From Branchiostoma belcheri (taxonomy: Eukaryota > Chordata > Leptocardii > Amphioxiformes > Branchiostomatidae), in the NCBI RefSeq assembly GCF_001625305.1, contig NW_017804431.1, positions 1,426,070 to 1,490,069 on the forward strand: 64,000 nt of DNA, in the 5' to 3' direction. Shown here piece after piece: positions 21,361 through 64,000 of the stretch (the stretch's first letter is position 1; every line of letters starts with the position of its first letter). Position numbers and translations under genes: made by a program. Under the pieces are notes generated by a model. That model worked only from the letters and a program-made list of their open reading frames with translations. It was not told where the DNA came from and made no database searches.

Positions 21361-23374
21361 TCACGTTTAACATACTAACAAACAAACAAACAAACACGTA
21401 AACAAACTCCGTAAAATGCTCTTGCTTTACACCAACAAACGGTCCACCGCTGGCTATTGTAGACCTTAAGATTCGTTTCATGAGAAAACTTGGCCTGAAG
21501 TATCTTAGCCAGTTGCTATACCTCGATTTGGAAAGCATATCTGTCATTCCTAAAGTACTGCGTACAACGGAGTAAGACGTATACAATACGGATGTACCAA
21601 GTTAACACTCTATATGTGTTGTCTTTGTTACATATACAGTGTAGCTGTCCAACCCTAGCAGCCCCGACTGCTCCTCCGCAGGTCACAACCCCAGCAGCCC
21701 CGACTGCTCCTCCTGCAGGTGAGTTGGAGGGTCCGAGTTTCTCACGGTTCTGATGCTACACGTGCGGGTCTTACAGCAACACAGTCATAACGTTTCCACC
21801 ATCGTGCCTGTAAACTTTGACATATCCAAGCATTTCCATTTCATAGATAGATGACAGTCATACTATACTCGTACATGTACAAGCGTTACCGGTCACATCA
21901 CCTTATAATTACATCATACAAACATTTTTATGCAGTCCAATTCATTCTAGTTCGGTATTTGAGACCTCCACTTCTTTTTTTATGTCTACTGCCGTGTGTC
22001 CCCACATTTACAGACTTTAATAGTTTGATCAGAAACCACCATTTATGTTGTGTTACCAATATGCTACTCTTGTTTGACATATCAATTATTACATCGTGAC
22101 TCTGTTCCCTGATACTTACCGTCTCCCAGAGCCAGACTGCGCTGCATATAAAGCCGCCGGACACACGACCAGTGGAGTCTACACACTTGGCTCACCCCTG
22201 TCCGGTGTAGAGGTCTACTGTGACATGGATACAGCAGGTAGATATTGTTTTAAGCTACATAAAGATTTGTAATATACACAGGTGCGCATAAAGCGCCAAA
22301 AGCAACACTAAAACTATAACATGGGGATTCAAAAGTCAACTCTGTTGTTGGTCAAATACTATTTATAGGAACAATCACTCACAGGGTCAATGACTTGACT
22401 TGACTTTATTGGGATCCACACAAAAATGTAGCCATTCTTCCTGTGGTCCTTCAAGACACACATGACACATTTCCAAAACATAAATACATTGACAATTACA
22501 CATTACATATTAACACAGCTTAAAATAAGGCTATATACATAACTCTCCTCCGCAAAGAGAATATAGTTCGTGCTGTTTCCATGTGTAACTCTGTAATGAC
22601 CTGCGAAGTAATAATGAGTGTTTTCCCACAGGAGGAGGATGGACCGTAATCCAGCGACGACAGGACGGGTCGGTTCCCTTTGACCGGACCTGGGAGGAGT
22701 ACAAGCACGGGTTTGGGAACAAGAACGGGGAATACTGGCTTGGGAACGAGAACATCCACCGCCTGACTGCTCAGAAGAACTATCGTTTGCGGATTTTCAT
22801 GATGGCGCTACGCTGAGTACGACACATTTAGGTTGGTGTTCCTCCTTTTTTTAATTTTCATATTCCAACATCTAATCACAAGATGTGGTGACGGCACACT
22901 CAAGTTTTTTTCTCAACTTATATTAATGCCGCCACTAACACGGGGCAATACAATACTCATTATCACCTGAGCGAAGTGAGGAAAGTCGTGGCATGTCAGG
23001 ATAGTTGTTCATAACTAATATTGCGTGATATGATGTTCCCATCCAGGGTGTCCGGTGAGTCTGACGGGTATCGGCTGACCTTTTCCGGGTATTCAGGCAC
23101 AGCGGGAGACTCCATGACTGGCGTCTATTCCAACAACGGTCAGAAGTTCTCCACTGTGGACAGGGACAACGATGTCTGGTGCGACGGCTCCTGTTCTCAG
23201 GACTACGGACAGGGCGGCTGGTGGTACAAGGACTGCAGCCTCTCCTTCCTCAACGGCCGCTACCTGGGCAACTGTGGGAACTCCTGTACAAACGGGCAGG
23301 GTGTGATGTGGTACAAGTGGAGAAGTAGCACTTACTCTCTGAAGTCTGTGTCAATGGCGATCAGGCCACGATAA

Positions 23375-24375
23375 TTGCGTTTGCTCTACCAAATCTGATC
23401 ACACCCAGTTTTTATGTTAACGGAATGAAAACATATTGTTTTAGCTAGTTTCTTCTTCTCAATACCCCACCCAGTTATCCACAAACTGATCAATCGCACG
23501 TGGTCTGTAAAGCGTTGAAGTAACGCTGACTATTGTAGGAGTTTTGTCTGTTACAAACTTACACCAGAATGAGTCAATTTGAATGTAGCAGTGAGGCAGA
23601 CATCTATTTTCAGGTAACTAGAGATGTGTTCAGGTATAGTTTTATAGAGCAGATTTTTCAATATGAATTTTGGATACAAGTGACAATTCCTTATACTAGT
23701 AACTAGAAACTGATAAAAATGTAGGTGGCTTATTTTGACTTATGTTCTTAATGTTCTTGATGTGGCGTGTCATTTGTTGTAGAATTTCTGCTCAAGCTCA
23801 AGCTTTGCCAGGGAACTTAAGGAGTCAAACGTTATCTTTTTGTTACATAACTTGCTCTGCTTATGATAGTTGTTCGTGTAACTTGAGTTTCAGAGAAATA
23901 TATCGTTACTGGTACTGCAGCCAGTATATCATCAATAAAATATCTGCATGTAGTCAAGTTATCGGTGACAAAAAACTATATTGACTCTAGCGTTCGTTTG
24001 CTGCGTCCTCCTTTGTTAGAAAAATATTTGTTAAATCTGTTCACCCTGTTGCATGCTACATATTTAAATTCGGGACCACTGATGAGCTTTGGGCACCATA
24101 CACAAAAATAAAACACAAGAAACCCGTGAAATGTTTATTATGCAACCCCCTTTATTTTCTTCGAACCGACCACTGTACTTTATTTGAATAGATTATACTG
24201 AACAACCATCTATATACTAGTAGTAGGAAAGAACCCCTCTCCTCATTATAACAATCACATGTAGAGTAACAACGTTGAACAAAGCAGCGCAAGTCGCAAG
24301 AAAAGGACGCTACATCAGATATGGGTACAGATTCCAGATACATACATATAGCTCAGACGGTCTTGCATTGTTCCG
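23375..24375 (+). other. FReD-C 3' flank with candidate polyadenylation signals
   Basis: The first about 400 bp match the FReD-B 3' flank. AATAAA occurs at 23934-23939 and 24107-24112. On the minus strand AATAAA occurs at 24139-24134 and 24156-24151, which could serve the convergent RSK gene, though that would imply a 3.6-kb 3' UTR. No gene seen. Confidence 0.4.
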
Positions 24376-24587
24376 TTAGGCCACACCAATTCAATTTCTA
24401 GGTTTCCGGGTTTTAAAAAAAAGATATGCTGGCTTGGAAGATTAACAGAAACAGGGTAGGAGATTTTAGAGTGTGGATATAGTCAAATTCAGGCTTTCCA
24501 GTTTTGTTTACTATTTTAAACTTGTCCTCTTGCTAAATTTTTACTGAAAATGCCCGAGAACCAATGAAATAAATTGTTGTGGCCTAA
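24376..24587. mobile_element. GGCCACACC-type TIR MITE, 212 bp
   Basis: Begins TTAGGCCACACCAATTCAAT and ends in the inverse form AATTGTTGTGGCCTAA, with internal GTTTCCGGG / CCCGAGAACC similarity. Family relatives are at 24912-25130, about 40386, 41598, 54351-54762 and 57814-58943. Confidence 0.75.
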
Positions 24588-24911
24588 CATAACAAGAGAA
24601 AACGATTGCAAGAATGAGCCTTTAACACAGTAATGTTATAGCATCAGACCACACACATATACAAACTATTACGTAGTATCTGCTCTATAATAATGCATTG
24701 TAGACAAGGTACACGAATAAACAAGTTCCCGAATTATACTATGAAAAATCTGACACTCGAGTGTACATGTACATAATGTTTTTGTATTACACCACAGTAA
24801 TTGACCAATATAAGCTTTTTTTAAATCTTTTTTTTAGAAATACCTTTGTTACAAGATACCATAATATATCTGTTGTAGAGCATCTTAGCTGTCAATTCCC
24901 TATACTTGCTG

Positions 24912-25130
24912 TGGCCAAACCAATTAAATTTGTTGGTTCTCAGCTTTAAAGAGTAAATTCTGAACTAGAAGATCAAGGTAAAAACTGAGTGTGAAAGTTT
25001 GTGTTGTTACAGTTTTAGGGAACATAGTATAGTCAGATTTTTCAAGTTTTCTCCCAGCCCATTTTCATCTTCACTGCTCAGTTTTTTTTTGTTAGAAATA
25101 TCTGAGAACCAGACATACATTGGAGTGGCC
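24912..25130. mobile_element. GGCCACACC-type TIR MITE, second copy
   Basis: Starts GGCCAAACCAATTAAATTTG with GTTGGTTCTCAG and ends in the inverse CTGAGAACC...GGAGTGGCC. More diverged than the copy at 24376. Confidence 0.65.
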
Positions 25131-27774
25131 CAACTCTCGATTCCCTATATTTTGATAAAGGCAGCAACTCGTTTTATACCAACATTTCCGGCCTACAAAA
25201 TGTAAACGCTAACCTGTCCATATGCTAGCACATACAATCACATATACACCGTCTCTCACTAACACAGTAGCAAAAAATAATTCCATATTTCTTAACTTGG
25301 AAATAGTATACAATTGACATTTAACTATATATATATAATGTACCAATCACCCACCCCTTCAAAGCATTTCTTAATGACACTCCCAGGCTAACTACATGAA
25401 ACGAGATGACACCAAAAATGTGTGAGAAACAAAAAGTGCTCTTTCCTCAAGTCCCATGATTGTCAATCCTTGTTCCTATGTGGAGAAACTGATGATATTT
25501 TCAACTATGAAAGGGATGAAGGGATGAACAATAGTGTATATGATAGATGGAAATACAAAGCGTACATGTAACTCTTTAAAACAAATCATACCATTAAAGT
25601 TTATCAACTCGTTCTGGACTCCATTTTGTGAAAGACTAGTATGATATGATCACCGCCACCATTTGTGTATTTCAGTTTTTTAAACTTTTTTTCATTCTAA
25701 CAAGAAGTAGTCGTTTAATAGACTCTCTACATAGCTGGAACTAAAAAAAGGTTGAACAAATATAAAAATGAACGTCAGATCACTAAATACTACCCTTGTA
25801 CAGAAGCCAATTTCAACTAGTCATTAGTAATTCTTTGAAATGCCACAATGGTGACAATTTCTTCCGATATTCAGATGAACTTTTCTGAAGTTTTTCTGCT
25901 TCATAAACTAATTTGAACAGTTAACAGTAAAATGTATATCAAAATGCCAGTTTGCACATCCAAATCTTTTTCAACTTCAGATTTCTAAAATATCAAGAAA
26001 TGCTTATTTCCCTGATAATATGGACCTGTGCATCAAGTGCTGAAGGCTAACTTTTTTAATTTGATTCTACTTTGTTTGTGTTTCAGCTTCATTGCATGTG
26101 TAAGTCGAATGGATAGCATGTTAGACTCAAAACTTCCCCGTCTTTCTGCTATCAGCCAAGGGACTGCCTTAATTCTGAAATCCCCTACGTTCTTCAACAC
26201 AGGGTAGGGTTACTGGAACATATTTTTATCATGAATTGTCGGAAATAGGGGCTGTAACCATACAGTTACTAAGTGTACTTCAAACACTAGCTGTCTTTTA
26301 AGGTACCTTTTACTGTTTTACATTTTTTTCAACTATCAAGTCACAGCTTACATTTCTTGAATGATAAAGGAAAAACAGTACAGTAAAAAAAAAACTTCAG
26401 TTAAGGAAGAAAAAAGAGCATATTGTAAGATTGTCCTACTCTTGCTCAACCTTATGGCTACTGATATGTAAGAGAATTAGCAGTACTAGCACTATCTTAA
26501 ACCATTTAATCACATTCAAGTTCTTTTCTATCAAGCTGTGAATAGAAACAAACGCCATCCAGACCTCAATATGCAACTTTCCAAGAAGCAATGAAATCAG
26601 CAATTTAGATATGTGTGTGCTCCAAAAAGTTAACTATGTAATATCACAAAGCACAGTGCGGTTATTCTTCTCTTTTTGTATGCAATACTCAGGTTCTGAA
26701 AATGCATTACCGGTACTTTTAAAAAATCATTGCCTCTGTCCGATGCCAAAATGTAATGGTAGTGAATTGTTTGGCACTAGAATTTTGGGACGTTTTTCAC
26801 AACTTTTTTTCTTTTGATTCTTTGTCACAATTTGCAAAGCATTTTTATCAAGAAAAGGCTTTTCATGGCTTTCTAACTTCCTCTAATACTTGCTTGTTAC
26901 GCTGACAAAACAATGGGAAAAACTGATTCGAAATCTAATGATTTGAGTACTAGTATTATTTCTAGCTATCACACAAGATTGCTTTTGGGAATTAATGGGT
27001 TACAGTTTGGAAACGTTTTTGCCATTTTTTGGTAAAAAAAACAAAACTTTTCTGAACACACTAAGAGGATGCATACAAGCAATGCACTTTCAGTATTTTA
27101 TCATTTGTAAGTGTATGGAATATACAGCTATATGGAGACAAGACACTAAACCTTCCCAATTGAGACCTACAGTGTGCACTGTGTGTAAGCAGACACTTGT
27201 AGGGCACACAGATTATATATCTACATGTACATTTTGTATGTTCGCGTCGCCATGTTATTTACAAAATTGTGTAGATCCTTTTTTGAATTATCAAAGATGG
27301 AGGACCACGAAATATGTTTTGGTGCAGAAAGCAGTCTTATAAGCATTAGACACCTGCTTACAAAAAAAATTATTATGGTACCATAAAGTTCAGAATGTAC
27401 CTCAAGAAAGAAGATGCTTTTGAAGAATCCACTAGTTGAAAATGACTGTGAAGTCACTTGTAAATTTCAATGAAACATAATGATGAAATCCGGGTTAACG
27501 GTCCTATAAACTGACGATAAACTATATAACTCACAATAAACCGGACAGTGAGTGAGTGTGTACATGTGTGAGTGTATAGGGCAACGTTAACAGAGCCTTA
27601 CTTGACTTTGCAAATTTATGTATATAACTATGTAATGAAAATGGCATTGAAGGTCTTATACTACAGTGGAGCCCAGTTTGACAATAGCTTTTGCAAATTT
27701 CCCTTTTATGTTGTAAAATGAAAAGTGTTGCACACAACACCGGGAGAACCGTGATGAAAGTGGAGCTGACGTTC
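25131..27774. other. AT-rich intergenic/3' region with no gene seen
   Basis: Short chance open frames only, with none showing family motifs or phased splice borders. It lies directly downstream of the RSK stop (minus strand), so part is probably RSK 3' UTR. Confidence 0.5.
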
Positions 27775-63707
<35,933 letters not shown>

Positions 63708-64000
63708 CTGAAAAATAAAGTACAACCAGTCAGGAAAGCCGCTAGGGGGCCATAATCTTATCATTATTTTAAACAGGTCAAGACCTACATGTACCCACCT
63801 GCCAATTTTGTTTTATGACAATCTATCAGTAGCTTCTTGAAAATATAAGCATTTGTTACAATGTTCACAAACAAATAAAATTTAATGAACATTGTAATAA
63901 ATGCAAACAAAAATCATTTAGACAAAGCTTAGATGAAGAAAGGCAACCCTTTCAACTAATAATTTAGGGCTCTCCCTTGAGCAATGAAGCAAGGGTGCTC

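Larger units (their letters stand above)
19617..23374 (+). pseudogene. FReD-C: third membrane FReD paralog, frameshifted in exon 5
   Basis: Exons 19617-19928 (UTR from 19606), 20376-20541, 20925-20974, 21640-21718, 22130-22237, 22632-22831 and 23047-23374. It has the same plan as A and B: MSSKKLFPNGEAAREGS, membrane span at about 29-49, short helical region (REQQGRDHDQLVLLRSQL). The stalk differs: exon 20925-20974 encodes collagen-like GPPGPPGPPGQ, and exon 21640-21718 starts CSCPT then the Pro/Thr repeat. Exon 5 lacks 17 nt present in FReD-B (between TCATG and ATGGCG near 22801). This shifts frame and gives TGA at 22814-22816, removing the C-terminal half of the FReD. The downstream exon 6 stays fully open to 23374 (FSTVDRDNDVW, SMAIRPR), so the lesion is young, an assembly error, or an allele. 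Confidence 0.75.

Overview
This is an animal genomic window. Genes are split into many GT-AG exons, introns are long, and repeats of many kinds fill the space. The gene set, the repertoire of membrane fibrinogen-domain proteins and the Penelope-rich, tRNA-SINE-rich repeats point to a lancelet (Branchiostoma). That species call is inference from content; no marker gene proves it.

Left to right: (1) 1-2656, plus strand: the 3' four exons of an MFSD4/NaGLT1-type major facilitator transporter; the 5' end is outside the window. (2) 4427-23374: three paralogous genes for type II membrane proteins with a short cytosolic tail, one membrane span, a coiled-coil or collagen/proline stalk and a C-terminal fibrinogen-related domain (FReD). 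FReD-A is on the minus strand (8005-4427), FReD-B on the plus strand (13306-16845) and FReD-C on the plus strand (19617-23374). A and B are divergent; B and C are tandem. The stalks differ strongly, and C carries a 17-bp frameshifting deletion in the FReD. Upstream of each gene lie one to three copies of a module that ends in a conserved candidate 5' non-coding exon with a splice donor. A scaffold gap in FReD-B (15639-15738) is flanked by the same roughly 225 bp on both sides, an unmerged contig overlap. (3) 23375-27774: intergenic, AT-rich, with two short TIR elements. (4) 27775-63707, minus strand: 20 exons encoding the last 662 residues of a ribosomal S6 kinase alpha (RSK): N-terminal AGC kinase domain, regulatory linker, C-terminal CaMK-type kinase domain, and an ERK-docking/PDZ-ligand tail ending STAL. 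The first roughly 75 residues lie beyond position 64000.

The RSK introns are crowded with repeats. There are two 5'-truncated Penelope-like elements with GIY-YIG endonuclease ORFs and clear target-site duplications. Several repeat tails have a hammerhead-ribozyme-like layout. At least two tRNA-derived SINE families, several TIR/MITE families (some nested) and non-LTR 3' ends are present, together with a roughly 3.5-kb satellite of about 160-bp units, a 142-bp array and a CA microsatellite. A striking recurrent feature is duplication of exon edges together with their splice sites beside RSK exons; in one case the last about 35 bp of an exon plus its donor is repeated about ten times.

No operon-like organisation, CRISPR array, rRNA or functional tRNA gene is visible. 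The most notable candidates for follow-up are the FReD cluster with its reiterated upstream modules and length-variable stalks, the hammerhead-like Penelope tails, and the exon-edge duplications.
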